Shown: piece by piece, positions 1-7,880 of the stretch
Layout: every line of letters begins with the position of its first letter
Numbering within the stretch: the stretch's first letter is position 1
Source: Desulfuromonadales bacterium
GTDB taxonomy: Bacteria; Desulfobacterota; Desulfuromonadia; Desulfuromonadales; UBA2294
Assembly (NCBI GenBank): GCA_014859615.1
Contig: JACUTX010000039.1
Location: forward strand, 1-16,135
DNA length: 16,135 nt
Direction: 5' to 3'
Translations under genes and position numbers: made by a program
The notes under the pieces: model-generated
Seen by the model: only the letters and a program-made list of their open reading frames with translations
Told to the model about the DNA's origin: nothing
Databases searched by the model: none

Positions 1-1499
1 ACTCTGTCGTAGGCATACCGGGCTTCGGCAGAAAGGCCTGATGCCCCGGACCATCTCAGGCTGCAAAACGGCTGGAAATGCTTTTCGCGGATCGGCTGGT
101 CCTCGCCGCGACGTTCGTAATCCAACCCCAGGGACGCCACCCACTGCAAAGAAAGCCAGGCCTCGATCTCGGTAAAATAGTCCCGAGTGCCGCCGCCGGC
201 ATGGTGTCCGAGAATCTTCCTTTTGTAGGTGTACCCCGACTGATAAATACCGTGGCGGTACCACATGGGAGAATTATCATCGATATGACTGAGATGAGCA
301 TATTCCAGTCGCAGGGAAAGACGGCCGGATGGTTCAATCCGTGGCAGGTAGAGTCCCCCGAGGTAAGCCTTGTTGGAGATGAAACCGCCGGCCTCATCCT
401 CCCCACCCAGTTCGCTGTAAAGCTCGGCGTCCCAGAGAAAGGGGATTTTAAGACGCAAATCGAGGGCGGCGAGGTTGTTGCTCGTATCCTCGTCCCCATC
501 GAGATTTTTCCCGGTGAGGATGGTGAAAAAATCTTTTGCATCGACATCGGGACGCCCTTCGCCGCCGAACATAACAGTACGCGAAGCACCGAGTTCCAGC
601 CAGGGGATCGGTTTAAAGTTAAGCCGCAGACCGGCAAGATAAGGCTCGGGAATCACCCGATCCTCTTCGAGCTGGCTCCAGAAGATATCGAACCGGATCG
701 GCCCGAGAATCTTGAATACCCAGGGTAACAGCACCGGGACAGGATTGGTGATACGCACCATGTCAAGGGGCTGGGCGTTATTGGTCAGCACCAGCGACCC
801 GTGCCGTCCCTGCCCCCACCAGAGAGACTGCCGACCGACAGAAATGTCGACGGGTCCGAGTCCCAGAACCGCCAGCCCCTGCAGGGTCGTCAATTCGAGT
901 TCCCCTTCGTCCTCGCCAGCCAAAAGCAAAGGATGCCAGTACAGAAGAAGAGGACCGAGTCGTGCCTCGGTTTCCAGACTCAGGCTGACATTGGAGTGTT
1001 CGCTGTAGTCGAGACCGTCATTGTTTGTATTCAGGGAGAACTGTTGAGCGCTGATTCGGCTCACCCCGCCCCCAAATCGCTTGGCTGGTATTTGCGACGG
1101 CACCCCTTCCTGGTAGATATAGCCAACTTCCAGAGAACGCAGCGGCTTGAAATAACTGCGCAAAGTGACGCCATCTTCGATCATTTTGAGTTCGGCGGCA
1201 AATTCCCGACGCAGGCGCCGAAAGCTTTCGACAACGGCGCGATTTTGGCTTTCATTCTCTATTTTACCCCTCGCCTCATTAACCTGACGGGCCGCCTCCC
1301 GGCGCGAATAGGGGCGACTCCCCTGCAGCGAAGACTCAACGAGGCCAAGGGCGGCAAGCCGGTTCAGGGCCGGATAGACCCAACTGTCGAGAGCAACAGG
1401 AGCCGTTGGGGGAAGGGCGTAGCCCGGAGACGGCAATGCGGCAATGAGAAGAAAAACCAGAAAAGTTGGCCACGGTTTAAATGATTGAAATTGAAACAT
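1..1499 (-). CDS. Capsule assembly Wzi-family outer-membrane protein, C-terminus cut by window edge
   Basis: The frame stays open from an ATG at 1499 to position 1, giving 499 codons without a stop, so only the C-terminus is missing. Residues 1-28 are a signal peptide with likely cleavage after PGYA. Residues 38-75 (YPALNRLAALGL, then RPYSRREAA) resemble an SLH-type helical repeat. The rest is rich in alternating hydrophobic strands, as in a beta-barrel. The stretch GRQSLWWGQG at 222-231, followed by GSLVLTNN, is the family signature of Wzi-like proteins. Known Wzi binds capsule polysaccharide at the outer membrane; this homologue's ligand is unknown. An SD-like GAGG lies 11 nt upstream, and a two-codon ORF (ATG CTT TGA) overlaps the start. 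The gene follows a PAP2 phosphatase after 116 bp, suggesting a shared envelope role (inference). No convincing promoter or terminator is visible in that gap, only an ACCCT-GG-AGGGT inverted repeat at 1568-1578. Confidence 0.85.
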   Translation of the reverse strand, partial: MFQFQSFKPWPTFLVFLLIAALPSPGYALPPTAPVALDSWVYPALNRLAALGLVESSLQGSRPYSRREAARQVNEARGKIENESQNRAVVESFRRLRREFAAELKMIEDGVTLRSYFKPLRSLEVGYIYQEGVPSQIPAKRFGGGVSRISAQQFSLNTNNDGLDYSEHSNVSLSLETEARLGPLLLYWHPLLLAGEDEGELELTTLQGLAVLGLGPVDISVGRQSLWWGQGRHGSLVLTNNAQPLDMVRITNPVPVLLPWVFKILGPIRFDIFWSQLEEDRVIPEPYLAGLRLNFKPIPWLELGASRTVMFGGEGRPDVDAKDFFTILTGKNLDGDEDTSNNLAALDLRLKIPFLWDAELYSELGGEDEAGGFISNKAYLGGLYLPRIEPSGRLSLRLEYAHLSHIDDNSPMWYRHGIYQSGYTYKRKILGHHAGGGTRDYFTEIEAWLSLQWVASLGLDYERRGEDQPIREKHFQPFCSLRWSGASGLSAEARYAYDR

Positions 1500-1615
1500 C
1501 AAAGCATAAACCTCGGCACATTTAATTCAGGATATCTTGACAAAGTATGAGTTGTACTAACAGACATACCCTGGAGGGTCAATAAAAAGCTTAACGTATG
1601 CACCATTTTAATCCC

Positions 1616-2362
1616 CTAGTAGATGGCGGCCCACTGCAGACCAAACCCCTCACCGATCCAGGGACGCAGAGCGAAAAAACCTCTCCCGTCCCGTTGATGC
1701 AGGCGTATGACGAGACGGGACGAAACTTCCCCAATCAAGGCGCCGAGGGCAACGTCGGAAGCCCAGTGGTCACCCTGATAGACACGGGAGACCCCGACCA
1801 GTCCGGCGAGCCCGTAATACCCCCAGGGGGCCAGAGGCTGAGTCGTGTGGTGGGAGAGGACTGAGGCGAGCGCGAATGCGGCTGCGGTGTGGCCGGAGGG
1901 GAGGGAATCGTGACCAGAGTCGAAGGAAAAAGGAGAAAAAGCGTCAGATTGCTCCGAGACCCCTGGACGCTCGCGGCCAACAGAATATTTGAGCAGGAGT
2001 GTAGCCATTTCGGCCAGCATTACCGACTCGACGGCTTCTAGCCCTTCAAGGGCCAGACCGGGGTTCTGGCGCCAGGCACCGTATCCCCAGATGGCTCCGC
2101 CGATCCCCAGACCAACAAGAGGCTCTCCGAGAAGATTGAACCCCTCGGCAAAATGGTTGGCAGTCACACTCTGATTTTCTCTGAAACGGGAGTTCGACTC
2201 CTCGTCATAAAGAGAAAAAGCCGCAACTCCGGCAAGACCGCCAAGAACCAACAGGGTATCGTTAGAGGTCCAGAGAGATACGGGCGCTTCTTCTGCAAGG
2301 AGAGGGGCAGCAATACAACAGAGCAGCCCGATACTCACTGTCACTATCAATTTTTTCAACAT
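1616..2362 (-). CDS. PAP2-family membrane-associated phosphatase
   Basis: This 248-residue protein carries all three motifs of the PAP2 acid phosphatase superfamily: K125-x6-R132-P133, P155-S156-G157-H158, and S192-R193-x5-H199-x3-D203. H158 and H199 are the expected nucleophile and acid/base pair. Residues 1-23 form a signal peptide or first membrane segment (cleavage plausible after LLA), and hydrophobic stretches at about 36-50, 83-95, 160-170 and 183-192 fit a membrane-embedded or periplasmic enzyme. Family members dephosphorylate phosphatidic acid, undecaprenyl diphosphate or phosphatidylglycerophosphate; the substrate cannot be told here. It lies 66 bp after guaA with no visible terminator between, so it may be read through from guaBA, and 116 bp before a Wzi-like gene. 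A run of nine G directly abuts its ATG and is the only ribosome-binding sequence. Confidence 0.9.
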   Translation of the reverse strand: MLKKLIVTVSIGLLCCIAAPLLAEEAPVSLWTSNDTLLVLGGLAGVAAFSLYDEESNSRFRENQSVTANHFAEGFNLLGEPLVGLGIGGAIWGYGAWRQNPGLALEGLEAVESVMLAEMATLLLKYSVGRERPGVSEQSDAFSPFSFDSGHDSLPSGHTAAAFALASVLSHHTTQPLAPWGYYGLAGLVGVSRVYQGDHWASDVALGALIGEVSSRLVIRLHQRDGRGFFALRPWIGEGFGLQWAAIY

Positions 2363-2371
2363 CCCCCCCCC
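2363..2371 (-). repeat. G9 homopolymer in the PAP2 ribosome-binding site
   Basis: Nine consecutive C on the plus strand read as nine G immediately before the PAP2 ATG on the coding strand. It replaces a normal Shine-Dalgarno sequence plus spacer. Runs of this length can slip in replication, and a change in length would alter the G-rich ribosome-binding region without changing the reading frame, since a TAG lies in frame only 18 nt beyond the tract-ATG boundary. Phase variation is inference. Confidence 0.6.
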
Positions 2372-2428
2372 GACTGAACTCTAATGCCCGGATTTTGTGT
2401 ACTATCTTTGCTATCACCCGTAACCGCC

Positions 2429-3988
2429 CTATTCCCACTCGATCGTCGCCGGTGGTTTGCTCGATATATCGTAAGTGACGCGATTAATCCCCTTGACCTC
2501 GTTAATGATGCGGCTGCTGATGCGGGCCAGATCTTCGTACGGCATCGGATACCAACCGGCGGTCATAAAATCTTTGGTCTCTACGGCCCGCAGAGCCACG
2601 ACGTATTCATAGGTCCGCCCATCCCCCATCACGCCGACGCTCTTCACCGGCAGAAAGACTGCGAACGCCTGGCTGATCTTGTCATAGTGACCGCTGGAGT
2701 AGAGCTCCTCGATGTAGATCGCATCGGCCTGACGCAGGATATCGCAGTACTCCTTTTTGACTTCACCGAGAATCCGTACGCCCAGACCGGGTCCTGGAAA
2801 CGGGTGACGCCAGACCATTAGATGCGGCAGTCCGAGCTCCTCACCGACGGCGCGAACTTCATCCTTGAACATTTCACGCAGCGGTTCGAGCAGTTTGAGG
2901 GTCATGTAGTCGGGGAGCCCGCCGACATTGTGATGACTCTTGATATTCTGCGCCTTGCCGGTTTTGGCACCGGCCGATTCGATCACATCCGGGTAGATTG
3001 TCCCCTGAGCCAGCCACTGGGCATTCGCCAGATGTTTTGACTCCTCTTCAAAAATATCGACGAACAGGTTGCCGATAATCTTGCGTTTTTTCTCCGGATC
3101 GGTCTCCCCGGCCAGCTTCCCCAGAAAACGTTCCTCGGCGTCGACCCGGATCACCTTGACTCCGAGATTTTCAGCGAACGTCGCCATCACCTGATCGCCT
3201 TCACCGAGACGAAGCAGACCGTTATCAACAAAGACGCAGGTTAACTGGTCCCCGATAGCGCGGTGAATCAGAGCGGCCGCAACGGACGAATCGACCCCGC
3301 CCGAGAGGCCAAGAATCACCTCTTCTGCACCGACCTGCTCCCGGATGCGGGCGATGGCATCTTCGACAATCTGCCCCGGCGTCCATAAACCACTGCAACC
3401 GCAGATTTTGCGCACGAAGGTATCGATCAGCAATTCTCCGCGCGGCGTATGATTGACTTCAGGGTGAAACTGCACGCCGTAGAGATTGCGCTCTACATTC
3501 TGGATAGCACAGACCGGCGCATTATCGGTTGCAGCCACAACATCGAAACCGCTGGGGACTCTTGCCACATGATCACCGTGACTCATCCAGACCGGACTTT
3601 TCCGGTCAGTAAAAAACCCGTCAAAGAGTGGACCCGGAGCGCCGAGGGCGACCAGATCGGCATGACCGAATTCGCGCTTACCGGCCGGAACGACTTCGCC
3701 ACCAAAATGGCGGCTCATAAGCTGCATACCGTAGCAGATACCGAGCACCGGCAGACCGAGTTCAAACACCGCCTCTTCGATCGTCGGCGCGCCCTGCTCA
3801 TAAACCGAAGTCGGGCCGCCGGAGAGGATAATACCTGAAGCGTTAAATCCCCTGATTGCTTCCAACTCCATATCAAACGGATGAAGTTCGCAATAGACAT
3901 GTGCTTCGCGCACCCGACGCGCAATCAGTTGGGTGTACTGGGAACCGAAGTCGAGAATCAGAATTCTTTCGCTATGAATGTCGGCCAT
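2429..3988 (-). CDS. guaA: GMP synthase (glutamine-hydrolysing)
   Basis: This 519-residue protein converts XMP to GMP using glutamine and ATP, the last step of guanine nucleotide synthesis in the cytoplasm. The N-terminal class I glutamine amidotransferase domain (about 8-195) shows the catalytic triad: C85 in GICYGMQ, H175 and E177 in FHPEV. The ATP-pyrophosphatase domain starts near 205 and has the PP-loop SGGVDSS at 229-235. The C-terminal dimerisation domain ends in the typical SKPPATIEWE. Length matches the usual 510-525 residues. The ATG lies 2 nt after the guaB stop, with a weak SD (GAGCGGGA) inside the end of guaB, so the two are translationally linked and co-transcribed. No terminator is seen after it. 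Confidence 0.98.
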   Translation of the reverse strand: MADIHSERILILDFGSQYTQLIARRVREAHVYCELHPFDMELEAIRGFNASGIILSGGPTSVYEQGAPTIEEAVFELGLPVLGICYGMQLMSRHFGGEVVPAGKREFGHADLVALGAPGPLFDGFFTDRKSPVWMSHGDHVARVPSGFDVVAATDNAPVCAIQNVERNLYGVQFHPEVNHTPRGELLIDTFVRKICGCSGLWTPGQIVEDAIARIREQVGAEEVILGLSGGVDSSVAAALIHRAIGDQLTCVFVDNGLLRLGEGDQVMATFAENLGVKVIRVDAEERFLGKLAGETDPEKKRKIIGNLFVDIFEEESKHLANAQWLAQGTIYPDVIESAGAKTGKAQNIKSHHNVGGLPDYMTLKLLEPLREMFKDEVRAVGEELGLPHLMVWRHPFPGPGLGVRILGEVKKEYCDILRQADAIYIEELYSSGHYDKISQAFAVFLPVKSVGVMGDGRTYEYVVALRAVETKDFMTAGWYPMPYEDLARISSRIINEVKGINRVTYDISSKPPATIEWE

Positions 3989-3990
3989 TA

Positions 3991-5460
3991 TTATTCCCGC
4001 TCAACCCGATAGTTTGGCGCTTCATGGGTGATCGCGACGTCATGGACATGTGATTCGCGCAGACCGGCATTGGTGATCCGCATAAACTCGGCCTTGGTCT
4101 GTAATTCAGCAATGTTGGCACAACCGGTGTACCCCATACCGGCCCGCAGACCGCCGAGCAGCTGATGAATATTGTCTGACAAGGGACCACGATACGGGAC
4201 TCGACCTTCGATCCCCTCCGGGACCAGCTTGACGTCGGATTCGACATCAGCCTGGAAATACCGATCCTTGCTCCCCTGCTTCATCGCGCCGAGGCTCCCC
4301 ATGCCGCGATAGGTTTTGTAGGAGCGCCCCTGATAGAGAATTGTTTCACCGGGCGACTCTTCTGTACCGGCAAACAGTGAACCGATCATGATAACATCGG
4401 CACCGGCGGCGATCGCCTTCGGGAGTTCACCTGAATATTTAATTCCACCATCCGCAATTAAGGGGATCTTCGCCTTTTTGGTCACGGTTGCCACATCCAT
4501 AATAGCTGTAATCTGCGGCACACCAACGCCAGCGACCACGCGCGTGGTACAGATTGAACCGGGACCGATACCGACCTTGACGCCATTAACGCCAGCATCA
4601 ACCAACGCCTGGGCGGCTGCTGCCGTGGCGATATTTCCGGCAATCAGCTGTATATCGGGATATCTTTTACGGATGGCAGCAACCGAATCGATCACCCCCT
4701 GAGAATGACCGTGCGCCGTATCAATAACAACAACATCGACCCCGGCCTGAATCAGCGCTTCCATCCGCTCATCGCGATCAACTCCGACCCCGACAGCCGC
4801 CCCGACCCGCAAGCGACCAAAGTCATCCTTGCAGGCATTCGGATACTTACGGACTTTTTCAATATCCTTGATCGTGATCAGCCCGGTCAGCTTGTAGTCG
4901 GCATCAACCACCAGAAGTTTTTCAATCCGGTGCTTGTGCAGATGATATTTCGCTTCTTCCAGTGTGGTTCCCGGCTTGACTGTAACCAGATTTTCCTTGG
5001 TCATCACCGCTGAAATCGGCTGTTTGAAATTGGTTTCAAACCGCAAGTCACGATTGGTCAGGATGCCGACCAGCTTCCCTTTTTTGGTAATTGGAATACC
5101 GGAGATCCGATATTTCTGCATCACCTCAAGGGCCTCAAAAATCTTCTGATCAGGATCCATCGTGATCGGATCGACAATCATGCCGCTCTCCGACTTTTTG
5201 ACCTGATCGACAATCAACGCCTGTTCTTTAGGTGACAGGTTTTTATGCACAAAGCCGAGCCCCCCTTCACGCGCCATGCAGATCGCCGTACGCGCTTCTG
5301 TCACCGTATCCATAGCCGCCGATAACAGCGGAATTTTTAAACGGATCCCGGTTGTCAACTGTGTGGAAAGATCGGCTTCTTTAGGGAGAATCTTGGAATG
5401 GGCCGGGAGAAGTAAAACATCATCAAAGGTGAGTCCTAGACGAATCTTAGGGTCCGACAT
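3991..5460 (-). CDS. guaB: Inosine-5'-monophosphate dehydrogenase
   Basis: IMPDH oxidises IMP to XMP with NAD+, the committed step to GMP. I start it at the ATG at 5460 (489 residues) because AAGGAG lies 6 nt upstream; a TTG two codons earlier would touch the SD. The TIM-barrel core is split by two CBS domains (about 94-205). The catalytic loop GSICTT puts the nucleophile at C304, the flap starts at YRGMG (384-388), and the R400-Y401 dyad that activates water is present. Length is typical of bacterial enzymes. It is the first gene of a guaB-guaA operon, with about 170 bp of AT-rich upstream DNA holding promoter-like sequence. CBS domains usually bind ATP or GTP and tune activity; that is family knowledge, not shown here. 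Confidence 0.98.
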   Translation of the reverse strand: MSDPKIRLGLTFDDVLLLPAHSKILPKEADLSTQLTTGIRLKIPLLSAAMDTVTEARTAICMAREGGLGFVHKNLSPKEQALIVDQVKKSESGMIVDPITMDPDQKIFEALEVMQKYRISGIPITKKGKLVGILTNRDLRFETNFKQPISAVMTKENLVTVKPGTTLEEAKYHLHKHRIEKLLVVDADYKLTGLITIKDIEKVRKYPNACKDDFGRLRVGAAVGVGVDRDERMEALIQAGVDVVVIDTAHGHSQGVIDSVAAIRKRYPDIQLIAGNIATAAAAQALVDAGVNGVKVGIGPGSICTTRVVAGVGVPQITAIMDVATVTKKAKIPLIADGGIKYSGELPKAIAAGADVIMIGSLFAGTEESPGETILYQGRSYKTYRGMGSLGAMKQGSKDRYFQADVESDVKLVPEGIEGRVPYRGPLSDNIHQLLGGLRAGMGYTGCANIAELQTKAEFMRITNAGLRESHVHDVAITHEAPNYRVERE

Positions 5461-5534
5461 GCGCAACTCCTTCGGGGGTAAACTTGCTAAAAAAGAGATT
5501 TAACGAGACGAATTTAACACAAGAAAAAGTAAAA

Positions 5535-5577
5535 AATATAATCAGATAAACTACAAGAGCAAGAGTAGAGACGTCAA
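5535..5577 (-). promoter_or_regulatory. Candidate sigma-70 promoter region for guaBA
   Basis: On the minus strand a TATATT (5540-5535, five of six consensus bases) lies 16 nt after TTGCTC (5562-5557). A better -35 match, TTGACG (5577-5572), lies further upstream but pairs only with a poor -10 at 5553-5548. Either gives a 5' leader of roughly 70-80 nt before guaB. The region is AT-rich and lies just after the upstream gene's terminator, where a promoter is expected. No clear PurR-like operator was recognised. Confidence 0.35.
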
Positions 5578-5616
5578 GTTAATTCCCGATATTTATTCAG
5601 CTTGATGCACAAACAT

Positions 5617-5647
5617 AAAAAAAACCATGCCTGAAAAGGCATGGTTT
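5617..5647 (-). terminator. Intrinsic terminator after the zinc-ribbon gene
   Basis: An uninterrupted 11-bp stem (5622-5632 with 5637-5647, core CCATGCC/GGCATGG) closes a 4-nt loop. On the minus-strand transcript it is followed directly by eight U (A run at 5617-5624 on the plus strand, partly in the stem). It lies 27 bp past the stop of the small gene at 5675. There is no U-run in the plus direction, so it acts one way. Confidence 0.9.
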
Positions 5648-5674
5648 AGGAGATAAAAAATTATATGGTTAACT

Positions 5675-5854
5675 TTAGAAGTTAGCCGGAATCTGATACG
5701 GCCCGTCTACGGGGCCATGCAGGACAGTTGTCGTCATCCCTCTGTACGTCCAGACGGAACCGCAATGTCCGCACTCTTCAAGGGCTTCGGCAAATCCGTC
5801 GCAATGCATATCAATCTCGACCCTCTTCTTTTCGCTGCAAATTGGACAGTTCAT
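5675..5854 (-). CDS. Small zinc-ribbon protein of unknown function (59 aa)
   Basis: A 59-codon gene with a strong SD (GGAGG, 7 nt before the ATG at 5854) and its own terminator 27 bp after the TAA. The protein begins MNCPIC and has two CxxC knuckles, C3-C6 and C28-C31 (CGHC), typical of a rubredoxin-like or zinc-ribbon fold; H17 and C18 lie between them. The centre (about 19-28, DGFAEALEEC) is acidic, and the tail from about 40 is hydrophobic with Pro and Gly. It stands between guaB and the M42 peptidase gene but has its own terminator, and another terminator lies upstream, so it is probably monocistronic. The 140-bp upstream gap holds an imperfect direct repeat (GTCTATCAAA at 5943-5952, GTCTGTATCAAA at 5953-5964) and TTGATA elements, but no promoter I would defend. 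Function is not recognised; nucleic-acid or protein binding is possible. Confidence 0.85.
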   Translation of the reverse strand: MNCPICSEKKRVEIDMHCDGFAEALEECGHCGSVWTYRGMTTTVLHGPVDGPYQIPANF

Positions 5855-5995
5855 AGCTTGCCTCCATAATGTGGTAAATACTTACATTTATGGTTCTAAC
5901 ATGGATCAGAGCCGCACACAACCTTTATCTTCAATCTTTATTGTCTATCAAAGTCTGTATCAAAACAGATTTTGTCTTTATTCTGCACATTGTCG

Positions 5996-6024
5996 AAAAA
6001 AAGGCCCCCGCATGGGAGCCTTTT
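5996..6024 (-). terminator. Intrinsic terminator after the M42 peptidase gene
   Basis: An 11-bp stem (5999-6009 with 6014-6024; one G-U pair; GC-rich GGC-CCC core) with loop ATGC on the minus strand. It is followed by a U7 run (5996-6002 on the plus strand are A, partly in the stem). It lies 29 bp past the peptidase stop codon and marks the end of the long minus-strand gene series. Confidence 0.9.
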
Positions 6025-6052
6025 AAGAAACGAAAAACATGTTGATCCAAAA

Positions 6053-7123
6053 TTAACCTGGAATAAACATTTTTTTGTCGGTGATGCGATAAATAACCGC
6101 CGCAAGTAATTTCACCGTCGCCTGCAGATCGGCCAGAGAGAGGACCTCCCCCGGTGAATGCATGTATCGCAGCGGGACACTCACCAGTGCTGTCGCGACG
6201 CCGCTGCGAGTCAGCTGCATCACGTTGGCATCGGTTCCGGTCGCTCTGGCCGCGCCATTAACCTGATAAGGGATCGACTCCTCTTTCGCGGTTTCGACCA
6301 ACAGTTCAAACAGCACCGGATTGATATTTGCTCCCCGCGCCAGAATCGGACCGGCGCCTACTTTGGTGTCACCGTGCTGCCGTTTGTCATGCCCCGGGCA
6401 ATCTGTAGCAAAACCGACATCGATCGCGATCCCGACATCCGGATTGACTCCGTAAGTACTGGTCGTCGCACCGCGCAAACCGACCTCTTCCTGTACGGTG
6501 GAAACACCATACAGTTCAACCGGCGGTACTCCGGCGCGACGGACCTCCTGCAAGACACGAGCAACAACCCACGCCCCCATTTTGTCGTCAAAAGCACGAG
6601 AGACGACAATATCACCCTGCAGACGTTCCAGCCCGGCAGCAAAAGTCATCGGGTCGCCGATCGCAACCAGCTTTTCAGCGCCCGCTTTGTCTTTCACCCC
6701 GATATCAATGTACTGATCCTTAAAACCGACCACTGTCTCCCGCTCTTTCGCTTCAATCAGATGAATCGGTTTCTTACCGACGACACCCCGAACCGACCCG
6801 GCGACTGAATGGATTGTGACCCGCTGTCCCGGTACCAGATGCGCATCGACTCCGCCAATTGGGGTAAAAGAGATAAACCCCTGATCATCAATATACTGAA
6901 CCATAAAACCGATCTCATCGCAGTGACCGGCCAGCATAACACGCGGGGCGTCGGGACGATTCGCATCAATGCGGGAAATCAGGTTACCCATGACATCGGT
7001 CGATTGAAAATCGACGACACCCTCTAACTGTTTGCGCAAAACTCTCTGTGCGGCCTGCTCAAACCCGGACGGACTCGGTGCCTCAACCAATTCCTTTAAA
7101 AAATGAAACGCTTTTTCTTCCAT
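6053..7123 (-). CDS. M42-family metallo-aminopeptidase
   Basis: I start this at the ATG at 7123 (356 residues), which has GAGGG 5 nt upstream; a TTG seven codons earlier lacks an SD. The dinuclear metal site of clan MH peptidases is complete: H67 and D69 in AGHCDE, D180 in AFDDKMG, E212 (general base) and E213 in VQEEVG, D235 in AIDVGF, and H322 in YMHSPGE. Residues of about 75-165 form the inserted beta-barrel domain seen in the FrvX/TET group. Such enzymes are cytoplasmic, self-assembling aminopeptidases that trim short peptides; some relatives are called glutamyl aminopeptidase or, wrongly, endoglucanase. Specificity cannot be read from sequence. It is the last gene of the series, 72 bp after the PHP gene, with an AU-rich hairpin in that gap that may lower or separate its expression. 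Confidence 0.93.
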   Translation of the reverse strand: MEEKAFHFLKELVEAPSPSGFEQAAQRVLRKQLEGVVDFQSTDVMGNLISRIDANRPDAPRVMLAGHCDEIGFMVQYIDDQGFISFTPIGGVDAHLVPGQRVTIHSVAGSVRGVVGKKPIHLIEAKERETVVGFKDQYIDIGVKDKAGAEKLVAIGDPMTFAAGLERLQGDIVVSRAFDDKMGAWVVARVLQEVRRAGVPPVELYGVSTVQEEVGLRGATTSTYGVNPDVGIAIDVGFATDCPGHDKRQHGDTKVGAGPILARGANINPVLFELLVETAKEESIPYQVNGAARATGTDANVMQLTRSGVATALVSVPLRYMHSPGEVLSLADLQATVKLLAAVIYRITDKKMFIPG

Positions 7124-7170
7124 AAATCCCTCTGTTTGTCTCAATGAGTCGTTGCTCGTTTAAAAATCCA

Positions 7171-7196
7171 AATAGACTTTTACGGAAAAATCTATT
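7171..7196 (-). terminator. Weak AU-rich intercistronic hairpin (attenuator or processing site)
   Basis: On the minus-strand RNA, 7196-7186 pairs with 7181-7171 as an 11-bp stem (one U-G pair) around the loop CCGU. It starts at the last gene's stop codon and is followed by UGGAUUUUUAAA. The stem has only one G-C pair, so it is likely a leaky terminator or an RNA-processing element rather than a full stop. Confidence 0.4.
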
Positions 7197-7855
7197 CACC
7201 GGTTTTTGGCAAGAACTTTTTCAATCAAAGCGGCGGCGTTCGCCTGAGCCCGTTCAAATTCTAAACTTGAAAGACCGGCTCCTCGAACTATTTTTTCAGC
7301 CTGATCGAACGATATCAGGTCTGAAGGGGCGTGGGCATCATTGTTAATCACCAGCTCCGCTCCATGTTTTTTTGCCATGGAGGCGACATGGCCATTGGTC
7401 AGGCTATGCCCTTTGCGACTGGTCAATTCGAGCAAGACCCCCATTTTGGCTGCCAGCATTGTATCTTCTTCAGAGATCAGACCAGGGTGGGCGAGAATAT
7501 CAACCCGGGCGTTGATTGCTGCCCGATTGGTCCCCTCGGCCACCGGTTCAACGATCGTTTCACCATGTGCAATGACGATCAGTGCACCGAGACGCCGCGC
7601 TTCGCTGACCGCCTCTTCGTAATTCGCTGGGGGGACATGCGTCACTTCAATCCCCGGGATCACCCGGATCCCCCATTCTCTGGACAAAGATTCAGCGACT
7701 CTGACCAGACGTGGAATAATCAGATCCATATTGGAAAGATCGCCATGATCGGTCATCGCCATGGCGGTGTACCCCTTGACCGCAGCCCGACGAGCCAATT
7801 CGGATGGAATCAGTTCTCCGTCACTGAACAGTGTATGTGTATGCAGATCGATCAT
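7196..7855 (-). CDS. PHP-domain metal-dependent phosphoesterase
   Basis: The start is the ATG at 7855, which has AGGAGG 4 nt upstream; the same frame stays open beyond it to 8170, but that part is a shadow of the upstream gene. The 219-residue protein is a single PHP domain with the expected metal ligands: H5 and H7 (DLHTHT), D12 (SDGE), D36-H37 (TDHGD), E70 (GIEV), H97 (IAHGE), H123 (LAHPG), D173 and H175 (NNDAH). These bind three metals in the active site. Databases often call this group histidinol phosphatase, but no histidine genes are nearby, so I would not assign that pathway. It lies 25 bp after the DUF4388 regulator and is probably co-transcribed with it. Phosphoesterase activity is likely; the substrate is unknown. 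Confidence 0.9.
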   Translation of the reverse strand: MIDLHTHTLFSDGELIPSELARRAAVKGYTAMAMTDHGDLSNMDLIIPRLVRVAESLSREWGIRVIPGIEVTHVPPANYEEAVSEARRLGALIVIAHGETIVEPVAEGTNRAAINARVDILAHPGLISEEDTMLAAKMGVLLELTSRKGHSLTNGHVASMAKKHGAELVINNDAHAPSDLISFDQAEKIVRGAGLSSLEFERAQANAAALIEKVLAKNR

Positions 7856-7880
7856 ATCTCCTCCTGACTTTTGTGAAATT

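Noticed and set aside
7124..7144. TTG start of the M42 gene seven codons upstream
   Set aside because: It has no SD, whereas the ATG at 7123 has GAGGG at good spacing.
7196..7855. Histidinol phosphatase of histidine biosynthesis
   Set aside because: The PHP fold fits but no other his gene is in the window, and the family has many other substrates.
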